A stretch of 64,000 bases of DNA from Lysobacter sp. TY2-98 (GCF_003367355.1 NZ_CP031413.1:1468921-1532920), one strand, 5' to 3'; positions 29,917 through 38,900 are shown, numbered from the stretch's first letter. Notes: generated from the letters alone by a model not told the origin. Numbers and translations: made by a program.

Positions 29917-32094
29917 ATGAGCGCCGAAACCGACCCGTCCTCCGTCACCTTCACCGACCTTGCCCTCGGCGCGCCGCTGCTGCGCGCGCTGGCCGACGTC
30001 GGCTACGAAACCCCCTCGCCGATCCAGGCCGCCACCATCCCGCCGCTGCTCGCCGGCCGCGACGTCATCGGCCAGGCGCAGACCGGTACCGGCAAGACCG
30101 CCGCGTTCGCATTGCCGGTGCTGGCCCGCATCGATCCCGCCAAGACCAAGCCGCAGGCCCTGGTGCTGGCACCGACCCGCGAACTCGCCATCCAGGTGGC
30201 CGAGGCGTTCCAGAAGTACGCGACCTACCTGCCCAACTTCCACGTGCTGCCGATCTACGGTGGGCAGGGTTACGGGCCGCAGCTGGCGGCGCTGCGCCGT
30301 GGCGTGCACGTCATCGTCGGTACGCCCGGCCGCGTGATCGACCACATGAAGCGCGGCACGCTCGATCTGTCCGCGCTGTCGATGGTCGTGCTCGACGAGG
30401 CCGACGAGATGCTGCGCATGGGCTTCATCGACGACGTCGAAGCAGTGATGAAGGCGACGCCGGAGACGCGTCAGGTCGCACTGTTCTCGGCCACCATGCC
30501 GGCGCCGATCCGCCGCATCGCGCAGACCTACCTGAAGGATCCGACCGAAATCGCCATCAAGGCGACGACGACGACCGCGGCGAACATCCGCCAGCGCTAC
30601 GTCGCCGTCAGCCAGCACCACAAGATCGACGCGATCACGCGTGTGCTCGAAGCCGAGACGTTCGACGCGATGATCGTGTTCGCGCGCACCAAGATCGCGA
30701 CGGAGGAGCTCGCCGGAAAGCTCGCCGCGCGCGGCATCGCGGCGGCGGCTTTGAATGGCGATGTCCAGCAGGCGCAGCGCGAGAAGATCGTGCAGCAGCT
30801 CAAGGACGGCCGCATCGACGTGCTGGTCGCCACCGACGTGGCGGCTCGCGGTCTGGACGTCGACCGCATCACGCACGTCCTCAATTACGACATCCCGTAC
30901 GACACCGAGAGCTACGTGCACCGCATCGGCCGTACCGGCCGCGCGGGCCGCACCGGTGAAGCGATCCTGTTCGTGACGCCGCGCGAGCGCGGCATGCTGC
31001 GCGCGATCGAACGTGCCACGCGCCAGCCGATCGAGCAGATGGAGCCGCCGAGCATCGAGTCGGTGAATGCGCGTCGCGTCGACAAGTTCATGGAGCGCAT
31101 TTCCGATGCGCTGGAATCCGCCGAGCTGCCGACCTACCGCGATCTCATCGAGCGCTTCGAGAACGAGCGCAACGTGCCGGCGGTGGAAATCGCCGCCGCC
31201 CTCGCGCACCTGCTGCAGGGCGAGTCGCCGCTGCTGATGGCGACCGGCCACGATCCGCTGCTCGACGCCCAGCGTCGCGACCGCATGGATCGCGAGCGCC
31301 ATCAGGATCGCGATCGCGGTCCGCGTCCGGATCGTCCGGGCCGTTTCGAACGCGACAGCCGCGGCGAGCGCCCGGCACGTTTCGACCGCGACGATCGCGC
31401 GCCGCGCCCGGACCGCGACGGCAAGCCGTATCCGGATCGCAGCGAACGCCCTGCCCGCTTCGAGCGCGATGATCGTCCGCGCCCCGAACAGGGCGGTGAT
31501 CGTGCCTACGGTCGCGCGCCGCGCCCCGAACGCGACGACCAGGCGCCGCGCATCGAACGCGGTCCGATGGGCGACGAGCGCCCGCAACGCTTCGAGCGCG
31601 AGGACAGTCGTCCGCGTCCCGAGCAGGTGGAGCGTCCCGCACGCAGCGGGAGCGATTTCGAGTCGCGTGGACCGCGCTTCGAGCATGATTCGCGTCCGCG
31701 CAACGATGCGGAGCGCGCGTTCGACGATGCACCACGTCGCGAGCGTCCGCAGCGTGGCCCCGAGGCGGGCATGGAAACGTTCCGCGTCGAAGTCGGGCAC
31801 GTGCACGGCGTGAAGCCGGGCAATCTCGTCGGCGCGATCGCGAACGAAGCGGATCTCGAAAGCCGCTTTATCGGCCGCATCGACATCCGCGACCACTTCA
31901 CGCTCATCGACCTGCCGGAAGGCATGCCGCGCGAAACAATGGAACACCTCAAGCGCGTGCGCGTCGCCGGGCAGCAACTCAAGCTGCGTCGCGACGATGG
32001 CGCGCCACCGCGCGAGGGCGATCGGGGCGACCGCGGGGACCGGGGTGGGCGGGGCGATCGCGGCGGCTTCCGCGGCCCGCGTCGCGATCGCTGA
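29917..32094 (+). CDS. deaD: DEAD-box RNA helicase (DeaD/CsdA type) with long charged insert
   Basis: A 725-residue ATP-dependent RNA helicase. The core has a Q motif (near 32-37), P-loop AQTGTGKT (54-61), DEADEML, SAT, ARGLD and HRIGRTGRAGR. Residues 618-690 resemble the DbpA/CsdA RNA-binding domain (METFRVEVGHVHGVKPGNLVG). Between them, about 450-615 is a low-complexity region built from repeated Arg-Phe-Glu/Asp-Arg-Asp and Arg-Pro-Glu/Asp-Arg-Asp units, and the tail is Arg/Gly/Asp rich. The likely role is ribosome assembly and mRNA turnover in the cold. An intrinsic terminator follows 19 bases after the stop. Confidence 0.95.
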   Translation: MSAETDPSSVTFTDLALGAPLLRALADVGYETPSPIQAATIPPLLAGRDVIGQAQTGTGKTAAFALPVLARIDPAKTKPQALVLAPTRELAIQVAEAFQKYATYLPNFHVLPIYGGQGYGPQLAALRRGVHVIVGTPGRVIDHMKRGTLDLSALSMVVLDEADEMLRMGFIDDVEAVMKATPETRQVALFSATMPAPIRRIAQTYLKDPTEIAIKATTTTAANIRQRYVAVSQHHKIDAITRVLEAETFDAMIVFARTKIATEELAGKLAARGIAAAALNGDVQQAQREKIVQQLKDGRIDVLVATDVAARGLDVDRITHVLNYDIPYDTESYVHRIGRTGRAGRTGEAILFVTPRERGMLRAIERATRQPIEQMEPPSIESVNARRVDKFMERISDALESAELPTYRDLIERFENERNVPAVEIAAALAHLLQGESPLLMATGHDPLLDAQRRDRMDRERHQDRDRGPRPDRPGRFERDSRGERPARFDRDDRAPRPDRDGKPYPDRSERPARFERDDRPRPEQGGDRAYGRAPRPERDDQAPRIERGPMGDERPQRFEREDSRPRPEQVERPARSGSDFESRGPRFEHDSRPRNDAERAFDDAPRRERPQRGPEAGMETFRVEVGHVHGVKPGNLVGAIANEADLESRFIGRIDIRDHFTLIDLPEGMPRETMEHLKRVRVAGQQLKLRRDDGAPPREGDRGDRGDRGGRGDRGGFRGPRRDR

Positions 32095-32112
32095 TCGGAC
32101 CGCAGCCCAGAG

Positions 32113-32142
32113 AAAAAGCCCGCGAGCGATCGCGGGCTTTTT
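32113..32142. terminator. Bidirectional intrinsic terminator after deaD
   Basis: A near-perfect hairpin (AAAAAGCCCGCG at 32113-32124 with CGCGGGCTTTTT at 32131-32142). It has a T tract on the plus strand and an A tract on the other arm, so it can end transcription from both deaD and the opposing gene. Confidence 0.92.
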
Positions 32143-32243
32143 CGTATTACGGACGTGCGACGCGATCAATCAAAAGACCGCACGTCGTTCGGCCATGCGA
32201 CTTCCAGTCATCGCGATGACTTCCGTGCGGTGTATCGACCCGA

Positions 32244-32768
32244 CTACTGCAGATTGATCCGCTGGTTGTCGGACAGCACGCCCGGATCATGCGTCACCGC
32301 CGTCAGCAGGAACTGCAGCGCCTTGCCGGCGACCGTGCCCGGCGTGTCCCAGTATTCCGCGCTCTCGGCCTCCACGCGGATCAGGCACAGGTTCGGGTCG
32401 TCCTTGCCGCCTTCGAAATACGGCGCCATGTACGGCTTCCAGTGACGCTCGATGTCCCCACGATCACGCGTCGCGATGGCACGACCCGAGATCGAGATGT
32501 AGGTGCCGTTATCGTCCGACGCGAACGCGACGTTGACCTGCGGAGTCGCCTCGATCTCGCGCACCTTCTCACTGTCGGCGCCGGTCGCGAACCAGAGATC
32601 CCCGTCGAATTCCACTTCGGCGACGCCCAGCGGGCGGCTGAACAGGCGACCGTTTTCACCCTGCGTCGTCAGCATCGCGACGTGCAATCCCTTCGCGAGA
32701 TCCCGCAGCTTTTCGATGTTCTCGTCGCGGTCGGGCGCGGCGGTTCGGGCGTTGTCGCGCAGTTCCAT
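32244..32768 (-). CDS. Pyridoxamine 5'-phosphate oxidase-like (general stress) protein
   Basis: A 174-residue flavin-binding split-barrel protein of the general-stress group: LAKGLHVAMLTTQGENGRLFSRPLGV, DGDLWFATGADSEKVREI and the C-terminal VEAESAEYWDTPG. Members bind FMN or F420 and reduce or sense reactive compounds. The start at 32768 has GAGGAG six bases upstream. It lies 87 bases after trhO on the same strand, and the deaD terminator separates it from that gene. Exact substrate unknown. Confidence 0.92.
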   Translation of the reverse strand: MELRDNARTAAPDRDENIEKLRDLAKGLHVAMLTTQGENGRLFSRPLGVAEVEFDGDLWFATGADSEKVREIEATPQVNVAFASDDNGTYISISGRAIATRDRGDIERHWKPYMAPYFEGGKDDPNLCLIRVEAESAEYWDTPGTVAGKALQFLLTAVTHDPGVLSDNQRINLQ

Positions 32769-32855
32769 GTCGTCTCCTCGTCGATGCGGCGCTAGCGCCA
32801 TTGGAGGCAGGAGACCGCACCCGCCGACGAGGCCGGGTGAAACGCCGGTGACGCG

Positions 32856-33596
32856 TCAGGCCGCGGCGTCGACCACCGGTTTCAGCTGCGGATCGAGCGC
32901 GACGCGGCCGTCGAATACGAAACAGTGCCCGTCGTAGCCGAAACCGCCGACCTGTTCGAAGTAGCCGAGGATGCCGCCGTCGAGCTGCAGGACGTTTTGC
33001 ATGCCGTCGTCGTGCAGCCAAAGTGCCGCCTTCTCGCAGCGGATGCCGCCCGTGCAGAAGCTGACGACGGTGGCATCGGCGAGCTCGTCGCGATGCGGCG
33101 CCAGCGCCGCGGGCAGATCGGTGAAGTTGTCGATGGGCAGCGTCATCGCGCCACCGAAGGTGCCGTAGTCGAACTCTTCGCGATTGCGCGTATCGAGCAG
33201 AACGAGGCGCCGACCGTCGTCATCGGTGCCCTGCGCGATCCAGCGTGCGAGCGTCGGCGGATCGACCGCAGGCGCGCGGCGATCGAATGGCGTGGTGCCA
33301 TCGCGACGAAACGTGATGATCTCGGGCTTGCGCTTGACCTTGAGGCGCCCGAATGGCTGCGCGCAGCTCCAGCTGCGTTTCACATCCAGACCGGCGAAGC
33401 GGGCATCGTCGTGCAGCACGGCGAGCACCGCATCGATCGCAGTTTCATCGCCCGCGAGGAACAGGTTCACGCCTTCGGGCGCGACGAGAATCGTGCCGCG
33501 AACGTCACCGGCTTCCGCCGCCGTGCGCAGCGTCGCGGCGAGCGCATCGGCGTCGTCGAGGGGAGTGAAGTGGTAGGCGGCGACATTGAGCAGCAT
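32856..33596 (-). CDS. trhO: tRNA uridine(34) hydroxylase TrhO (rhodanese-fold)
   Basis: A 246-residue protein of the YceA/TrhO family. The N-terminal acylphosphatase-like part has GTILVAPEGVNLFLAG. The rhodanese domain has LLDTRNREEFDYGTF and the active-site loop CTGGIRCEKA with Cys181. TrhO adds oxygen to U34 of certain tRNAs on the path to 5-methoxyuridine or cmo5U. The length is shorter than E. coli TrhO but matches the short proteobacterial group. Confidence 0.94.
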   Translation of the reverse strand: MLLNVAAYHFTPLDDADALAATLRTAAEAGDVRGTILVAPEGVNLFLAGDETAIDAVLAVLHDDARFAGLDVKRSWSCAQPFGRLKVKRKPEIITFRRDGTTPFDRRAPAVDPPTLARWIAQGTDDDGRRLVLLDTRNREEFDYGTFGGAMTLPIDNFTDLPAALAPHRDELADATVVSFCTGGIRCEKAALWLHDDGMQNVLQLDGGILGYFEQVGGFGYDGHCFVFDGRVALDPQLKPVVDAAA

Positions 33597-33635
33597 GCCG
33601 CCATTGTACGAAGCGGCCCGGGCCGCAGACCCTGT

Positions 33636-33983
33636 TCAGCGGCCCGCGAGTGCTTCCAGGTGCGGCAGCGGCTGTGGGCTGGCGATGAACGTCGCGCCGT
33701 TGTGGTCCTGCTTGAACACGAAGCCATGCGCCATCTGCAGGTCGTCAGGAACCCAGAACACCCGCGGTTCGAGGCGGAAGCCGCCCTCCCAGCCGGCCGC
33801 GAGCGCGGCTTCCTTGGCCGACTCCCAGCTCTTCAGGAACGCGAGGCTGGCCGAGGTATCGAGGCCTTCGCGCGGGTCGCTGCCCTCGCAGGGCACGGCC
33901 GCGACCTCCAGCGTTTCGCGCACGCTGCGCAGCTGGTGCCAGCCGTAATCGATCGGTCCGATGGAATAGACGTGCCAGTTCAT
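33636..33983 (-). CDS. Conserved-looking hypothetical protein
   Basis: A 115-residue soluble protein rich in Trp and Gly: MNWHVYSIGPIDYGWHQL at the start, FLKSWESAKEAALAAGWEGGF in the middle and HGFVFKQDHNGATFIASP near the end. No signal peptide or catalytic motif is seen and I do not recognise a domain. GGAGG is about ten bases before the ATG. It lies 28 bases after a small membrane gene on the same strand. Confidence 0.72.
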   Translation of the reverse strand: MNWHVYSIGPIDYGWHQLRSVRETLEVAAVPCEGSDPREGLDTSASLAFLKSWESAKEAALAAGWEGGFRLEPRVFWVPDDLQMAHGFVFKQDHNGATFIASPQPLPHLEALAGR

Positions 33984-34011
33984 GTGCGGTCCCCCTCCGC
34001 GATGTTCGCTG

Positions 34012-34164
34012 TCAGCCCGGCATCGGCAGGCCGAGATGCGGCGCGATGAGCCAGTACACAGCGCCGAGGATCACGGCCCAGATCAGCAGGCGCACGACCA
34101 GCCCGACCGCCTTGAAGGCGAGCCAGATGCCGAGGATGACGATGACGATCGCGACGATGCTCAT
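34012..34164 (-). CDS. Small two-helix membrane protein (50 residues)
   Basis: A 50-residue hydrophobic protein, MSIVAIVIVILGIWLAFK at the N-terminus and LLIWAVILGAVYWLIAP further on, so two membrane helices joined by KAVGLVVRL. Its ATG at 34164 has only a weak GGA upstream. It is below the usual length cut-off. It sits between the serine hydrolase and the 115-residue protein on the same strand. The product resembles small proteins often annotated hypothetical in Xanthomonadaceae; function unknown. Confidence 0.6.
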   Translation of the reverse strand: MSIVAIVIVILGIWLAFKAVGLVVRLLIWAVILGAVYWLIAPHLGLPMPG

Positions 34165-34212
34165 GGGCGGTCCAGGTCGAGTCCGGCCAGCATAGACCGG
34201 AACCCGTGCACG

Positions 34213-35835
34213 TTACGGCGTCGCCACCGGCGCCAGGCGCAGGTCCTGGAAGTCGAAGCTGAAATCCGTGAGCGGCGACACGGGCTGCATGCGCACGCCC
34301 TGGATCACGCCATCGTGGTCGAGGTCGAAATCCACGAACGCGTCCGCGTTGAGCCAACGCTGGTCCCAGCGGACGATGAAGCTGTCGTGCTGCCAATGTT
34401 CGAGGCGGCCGACGAGTTCGGGCGTCCTGGTGAAGCGCAGGCGCAGGCCCTTCGCATCGCGTTCGACAACGACATCGCCGTACCACGGGTCGCGGTACGT
34501 ACCAGCGTACTTCGCGAGCGGCAGCGACGGCTTCGATGCGGCCTCCCGCTGCGCCAGATGCTTCTTCCAGCCTTCGTCCGCATCACCGCGCGACTTGTCG
34601 AGCGCGGCGCCGTAGGCCGCAACCCAGTCCGTCTTCGACGCGCCGGTGTAGGCGTCGAGTACGCGATAAGTGATGGAGTTGAACGCGCCACCCATCTCGG
34701 CGTTTGTGAGCACGACCACGCCGACGCCGAGGTCGGGAATCATCGTCACCTTCGACACCATGCCGGGCCAGCCGCCCGTGTGCCAGACGAGCTTGTGGCC
34801 GCGGTAGTCGGACAGGAACCAGCCCTCGCCATATCCCGCGAAGTTGGGCTTGAGCGGTTCGAGCTGCGGCACCGACGGCTTCGACACAGGAATCGGCGTC
34901 ACCACCTGCCACTGCGCGTCGTGCCGCTTATCGCTGACGAGTCGTTTCGCGTCGTCACCGCTGCCGCTGATGATGCCGCCGGCGAGCTGCACGTCCATCC
35001 AGCGCGCCATGTCGTGCACGCTGGAATAGATGCCGCCGGCACCGGCGACGTTCGACCACGTCATCGGCGCGGCGAGCGGCCGGACGTCCTTGAAATCGAG
35101 CGCGGCGTGACCGGTGGCGAACTCGTCGCCCGGCTTGAGGAAGTCGCTGTTGTAGCGCGTCTCCTTCATGCCGAGCGGGCCGAGGATGCGCGTGTCGAGG
35201 AAGCTCTGGAAGCTCTGTCCGCTCGCCTGCTCGACCACCAGCTGCGCGACGCCGAACAGGATGTTGTCGTAGGCGTACTGCCCGCGGAAGCTGCCATTGA
35301 TGGGCACGTTCTTGAGGCGTTCCGCGACTTCGCGACCGGTGTAGGTCGTGCCGGGCCAGTAGAGAAGATCGCCCGCACCGAGGCTCAGACCCGAGCGGTG
35401 CGCGAGCAGGTCGCGGACGCGCATCTCGTGCGTGATGTACGGATCCGACATGCGGAACCACGGCAGGTGGTCGATGACGCGATCGTCGAGCGAGAGCTTG
35501 CCGTCGTCGGCGAGCATCGAGATCGCCATCGACGTGAACGCCTTGGTGTTCGATGCGATCGCGAACTGCGTATGCGCGGTGACCGGCTCATTCGTGCCCA
35601 TCTTGCGCACGCCCCAGCCTTTTTCGAGCACGACGTGCCCGTCCTTCACGATCGCGACGGCGATGCCCGGCACGTCGAATCGCTTGCGTGCGGATTCGAC
35701 GTAGGCGTCGAAGTCGGCGAGTTGCGCGGGGAGCGCGGTCGCGGCGGTGGGAGCGGAAGCGGTTTCCTGTGCGCTGACGGGCGCGACGAGCAGGAGCGGA
35801 AGCACGAGCAGGCAGGCGGACAGGCGCGGCGTCAT
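34213..35835 (-). CDS. Secreted serine hydrolase, beta-lactamase/penicillin-binding (class C-like)
   Basis: A 540-residue exported enzyme with a signal peptide (MTPRLSACLLVLPLLLVAPVSA) that fixes the start at 35835. The serine-penicillin-recognising fold is clear: SxxK at Ser95-x-x-Lys98 (ASNTKAF), Tyr189-x-Asn191 in YAYDN, and HTGG further on. The last 110 residues (LPLAKYAGTYRDPWYGDV onward) match a C-terminal DUF3471 domain. Such proteins are usually D-aminopeptidases, esterases or carboxypeptidases, not true resistance enzymes. The gene is divergent from the flavoprotein gene with an 89-base gap. Confidence 0.93.
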   Translation of the reverse strand: MTPRLSACLLVLPLLLVAPVSAQETASAPTAATALPAQLADFDAYVESARKRFDVPGIAVAIVKDGHVVLEKGWGVRKMGTNEPVTAHTQFAIASNTKAFTSMAISMLADDGKLSLDDRVIDHLPWFRMSDPYITHEMRVRDLLAHRSGLSLGAGDLLYWPGTTYTGREVAERLKNVPINGSFRGQYAYDNILFGVAQLVVEQASGQSFQSFLDTRILGPLGMKETRYNSDFLKPGDEFATGHAALDFKDVRPLAAPMTWSNVAGAGGIYSSVHDMARWMDVQLAGGIISGSGDDAKRLVSDKRHDAQWQVVTPIPVSKPSVPQLEPLKPNFAGYGEGWFLSDYRGHKLVWHTGGWPGMVSKVTMIPDLGVGVVVLTNAEMGGAFNSITYRVLDAYTGASKTDWVAAYGAALDKSRGDADEGWKKHLAQREAASKPSLPLAKYAGTYRDPWYGDVVVERDAKGLRLRFTRTPELVGRLEHWQHDSFIVRWDQRWLNADAFVDFDLDHDGVIQGVRMQPVSPLTDFSFDFQDLRLAPVATP

Positions 35836-35924
35836 CGGGTCGGATCGGAGGGACGAGCGCGCGACGATACCGCGTCGACCGTCGCAGCAGGCATGCTGTG
35901 CGCCCCGCATCGCATACGCACCGC

Positions 35925-37166
35925 ATGGCCTCCGCACGACTCGAGCTTCCCGGCATCGCCATCGTCGGCGGCGGCCCCGCTGGCCTGATGGCTGCGGAAG
36001 TCGCGCGCGCGGCGGGCGCCGAGGTCGACCTGTTCGATGCGAAGGGTTCGGTCGGCCGCAAGTTCCTGATCGCCGGCAAGGGCGGGCTGAATCTCACGCA
36101 TTCGGAGCCACGACCCGCGTTCGACGCGCGCTATCGCGAGCGTGCGGCGCAGGTCGGCCAGTGGCTCGACGATTTCGACGCCGATGCTCTGCGCGAGTGG
36201 GCGCGCGGGTTCGGCATCGACACATTCGTCGGCACGTCGGGCCGGGTGTTTCCGACCGACATGAAAGCCGCGCCGCTGCTGCGCGGCTGGGTGCGGCGCC
36301 TGCGCGAATCCGGCGTTCGCTTCCATGTGCAGCATCGATGGACGGGATGGAGCGAGGACGGTGCGCTGCGCTTGGAGACGCCCGATGGGGTCGTCGAAGC
36401 GAGCGCGCGGGCAACGGTGTTCGCGCTGGGCGGCGGCAGCTGGCCGGAGCTGGGCTCGGATGGTGCGTGGATGGCCCCGTTCCGCGATGCGGGCGTCGAC
36501 GTCGCGCCGCTCGTGCCGTCCAACTGTGGGTTCGATGTCGCGTGGACGCCGCACTTCGTCGAGCGATTCGCTGGCGAGCCGTTGAAGCCCGTCGTCGCGC
36601 AGTGGACGGACATCGCAGGTGCGCGTCGCTCGCTGCAGGGCGAATGCGTGGTCAGCGCCGCGGGCATCGAAGGCAGCCTGATCTATGCGCTGTCCGCCGA
36701 CCTGCGCGACGCGATCGCGCGCGATGGATCGGCCGTCCTCGAACTCGACCTCGTGCCCGGCCGCGACGCGCCCACGCTGCGCGACGCCCTCGCCCGCCCG
36801 CGCAAGGGCCGCAGCCAGAGCGACCACCTGCGCCGGCAGGTGGGCGTGCACGGGGTGCGCGCCGGCCTGCTGCACGAGGTGCTGCGCCATCCGCTCCCCG
36901 ACGATCCCGCCCGCCTGGCCGCCACGCTCAAACGTCTGCCGCTTCGGCTGCTGTCGCCGCGACCGATTGCCGAAGCCATCAGCTCCGCCGGCGGCGTGCG
37001 TCTCGAAGCGCTGGACGATGATCTGCAGTTGCGCGACCGCCACGGCGTCTTCGTTGCCGGCGAGATGCTCGACTGGGAGGCGCCCACGGGCGGCTATCTG
37101 CTGACCGCCTGCTTCGCCAGCGGGCTCCGGGCGGGCCGCTCGGCCGCCCGTCACGTGACGCGCTGA
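35925..37166 (+). CDS. HI0933/TIGR03862-like FAD-dependent oxidoreductase
   Basis: A 413-residue flavoprotein. The dinucleotide-binding motif IVGGGPAGLMAAEVAR lies near the N-terminus. FLIAGKGGLNLTHSEP, GTSGRVFPTDMKA, FALGGGSWPELGSDG and the C-terminal AGEMLDWEAPTGGYLLTA match the HI0933 family of the TIGR03862 type. The reaction is unknown in the family. The ATG at 35925 (MASARLELPG) is chosen over a GTG at 35898. It is divergent from the serine hydrolase. Confidence 0.93.
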   Translation: MASARLELPGIAIVGGGPAGLMAAEVARAAGAEVDLFDAKGSVGRKFLIAGKGGLNLTHSEPRPAFDARYRERAAQVGQWLDDFDADALREWARGFGIDTFVGTSGRVFPTDMKAAPLLRGWVRRLRESGVRFHVQHRWTGWSEDGALRLETPDGVVEASARATVFALGGGSWPELGSDGAWMAPFRDAGVDVAPLVPSNCGFDVAWTPHFVERFAGEPLKPVVAQWTDIAGARRSLQGECVVSAAGIEGSLIYALSADLRDAIARDGSAVLELDLVPGRDAPTLRDALARPRKGRSQSDHLRRQVGVHGVRAGLLHEVLRHPLPDDPARLAATLKRLPLRLLSPRPIAEAISSAGGVRLEALDDDLQLRDRHGVFVAGEMLDWEAPTGGYLLTACFASGLRAGRSAARHVTR

Positions 37167-37267
37167 TCGCCCTCAAGCTTCCTCCATACGCGCCGTTACG
37201 GTGTTCCGAGGGACGACGCCGATCGCCCCACGGAACGCGCGCGCCGGATGCGTGCCAGGACACCACG

Positions 37268-37648
37268 ATGACCGACCGCCCGAAGGTTCTGCTCTGCGAC
37301 GACTCCCGCGCGCTGCGCATGCTGACCGCCCAGCAGATCGACGCCTGCGGCTACCAGCTGGCGGGTGAAGCCGACAACGGCGTCAAGGCGGTCGAGCAGT
37401 ACCTCGCGCTCAAGCCGGATGTCGTGCTGCTCGACCTCGTCATGCCGAAGGTCGATGGCAAGGCGGCGCTCAAGCGCATCCTCGAACTCGATCCGGCGGC
37501 GAAGGTCGTCGTGCTCAGCTCGCTCGGCGCGCAGAACGACATCGAGCAGTGCCTGAAGATGGGCGCGAAGAGCTACCTGCAGAAGCCGATCGACCGCGAC
37601 ACGCTCGCGCGCGTGCTGGCAGAAGTCACCGCCGCCACGACCGCCTGA
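37268..37648 (+). CDS. CheY-like single-domain response regulator
   Basis: A 126-residue receiver domain: acidic pair Asp11/Asp12, phosphoacceptor Asp56 in LLDLVMP, Ser84/Ser85 and Lys106 in LQKP. There is no output domain, so it acts by protein binding. It lies 10 bases upstream of the CheX-like gene, which has a domain related to CheY phosphatases. The two probably form a signalling pair whose kinase is not in the window. Confidence 0.95.
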   Translation: MTDRPKVLLCDDSRALRMLTAQQIDACGYQLAGEADNGVKAVEQYLALKPDVVLLDLVMPKVDGKAALKRILELDPAAKVVVLSSLGAQNDIEQCLKMGAKSYLQKPIDRDTLARVLAEVTAATTA

Positions 37649-37658
37649 GGACCTGACC

Positions 37659-38501
37659 ATGGCAGCCAAGTTCTTCGGCCAGTTCCTGCTGGAAAAGGGT
37701 GTGATCGACGCACAGCAGCTTCTGCGTGCGCTCGAGATCCAGCGCGTCTCCAATCCCGCGCTGGGCGAGCTCGCCTGCGAGCGCGGCATGCTCACCGCCG
37801 ACCAGGCGATGGCGATCAACGAACGCCAGCGTCGCGAGGACAAGCGTTTCGGCGACCTCGCGCAGGCGATGGGTCTGCTGACCGGCGACGAAGTGAACAT
37901 CCTGCTCGACGAGCAGAAGTCCCGTCGCAAGCTGTTCGGCGAAATCCTCGTCGAGGAAGGCTTCCTGACACGCGACCAGCTCGACGCGGAGCTGCGCTCG
38001 CATGCGGGCGAGCGCGACGATGCGATGCGTTCGCTCGACACGATGGTCGCGTCGCACAAGATCGGTCGCCGCGTCGGCAATTCGATCGCGACCTGCAACA
38101 AGCTCTTCCCGCGACTGCTGCGCACGCAGTGCCAGTTTTCCGCCGTCGTCGACCCGAAGAATCCGCCCCACACCGATGCAATGGCGCTGGTGCGCGTCGC
38201 CGCCGAGCGTCCGCTGGCGATCGGCGTCGCGTGCGACAAGGCCACGATGCACAGGATCGCCGAGGCGTTCCTGTCGATCCCGCCGGAAGCCTGCGACGAG
38301 GAACTCGCGCTGGATGCGCTGGGCGAACTCGTCAACGTGCTGATGGGCTACGTCGTCAAGGACAGCCTGCCGGAGGACGCGACCTATCGCGCCTCGCCGC
38401 CGGACTTCGAAACGCCGGTGTCGGCGCTCAACGACGGCATGCACGTGCTGGTCTCGATGACCTCGCAGCTCGGCCCCTTCCTGCTGGTGCTGGGCGACTG
38501 A
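37659..38501 (+). CDS. CheX-like chemotaxis protein with four N-terminal MshEN-like repeats
   Basis: A 280-residue protein with two parts. The first 112 residues hold four copies of a 23-residue unit beginning at residues 6, 35, 64 and 93, an exact 29-residue period: aromatic or Leu-Gly, G(I/L/V) eight residues later, and often a closing Gln. The pattern resembles the MshEN c-di-GMP-binding half-motifs of type II/IV secretion ATPases. The C-terminal 130 residues resemble CheX, a CheY-P phosphatase (LALDALGELVNVLMGYVVKDS). An SD-like GAGG precedes the ATG. It probably tunes the adjacent response regulator. c-di-GMP binding is inference only. Confidence 0.85.
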   Translation: MAAKFFGQFLLEKGVIDAQQLLRALEIQRVSNPALGELACERGMLTADQAMAINERQRREDKRFGDLAQAMGLLTGDEVNILLDEQKSRRKLFGEILVEEGFLTRDQLDAELRSHAGERDDAMRSLDTMVASHKIGRRVGNSIATCNKLFPRLLRTQCQFSAVVDPKNPPHTDAMALVRVAAERPLAIGVACDKATMHRIAEAFLSIPPEACDEELALDALGELVNVLMGYVVKDSLPEDATYRASPPDFETPVSALNDGMHVLVSMTSQLGPFLLVLGD

Positions 38502-38646
38502 GTCCGCGCTACAGCCGGTTCGACGCCGCCTGCGCCCCGGCGTCGACCGCCCAGCTGAAGGCGTCAGCGAGCGGCCGCAGGCTTCACGTGGCCTTGAACT
38601 TGGCGCCCCGCAGACTGGCTCCCGTACCACCTGGGGAGCCCGCGCC

Positions 38647-38865
38647 ATGAATATCCAACCGCACACGACGATCATCAGTTCGCGCGAGCTGGCCGCACTG
38701 CGTCTGCTGGCCGTCGATGGCCGCGCCAAGATCGACAAGCAGCTGGAGGACGACCTCTACGCCAAGGGCCTGCTGCAGATCTCGTGGGACCGCTGTCTGT
38801 CGCCGGCGGGACGGGATGCGATCGATCCCAGCCCCGCGCTCACACTGCGTCGCGCGCACGCCTGA
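38647..38865 (+). CDS. Small hypothetical protein
   Basis: A 72-residue cytosolic protein starting MNIQPHTTIISSRELAALRL, with alternating charged and hydrophobic residues that suggest a small helical domain. GGGGAG lies upstream of the ATG. No named domain is recognised. Its stop codon lies next to an A-rich stretch that serves the opposing gene's terminator. Confidence 0.6.
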   Translation: MNIQPHTTIISSRELAALRLLAVDGRAKIDKQLEDDLYAKGLLQISWDRCLSPAGRDAIDPSPALTLRRAHA

Positions 38866-38891
38866 AAAAAGCGATCGGCCACGCCGGTCGC
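38865..38891 (-). terminator. Intrinsic terminator of the COG4315-like lipoprotein gene
   Basis: On the minus strand a nine-base-pair stem with one mismatch (38891-38883 with 38879-38871) is followed by six T (38870-38865), about 10 bases after the lipoprotein stop. The T tract overlaps the end of the convergent small gene. Confidence 0.8.
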
Positions 38892-38900
38892 TTCACGCCA

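Noticed and set aside
29200..32169. A 989-codon open frame on the minus strand opposite deaD
   Set aside because: High GC leaves few stops. The plus strand carries all helicase motifs, and the opposite frame has only low-complexity Arg/Ala composition.
34213..35835. True beta-lactamase resistance gene
   Set aside because: SxxK and YxN fit the whole serine hydrolase family, and the C-terminal DUF3471 domain points to a peptidase or esterase.
33982..35988. A 668-codon plus-strand open frame opposite the serine hydrolase
   Set aside because: The minus strand has a signal peptide, SxxK and YxN motifs; the plus frame has none.
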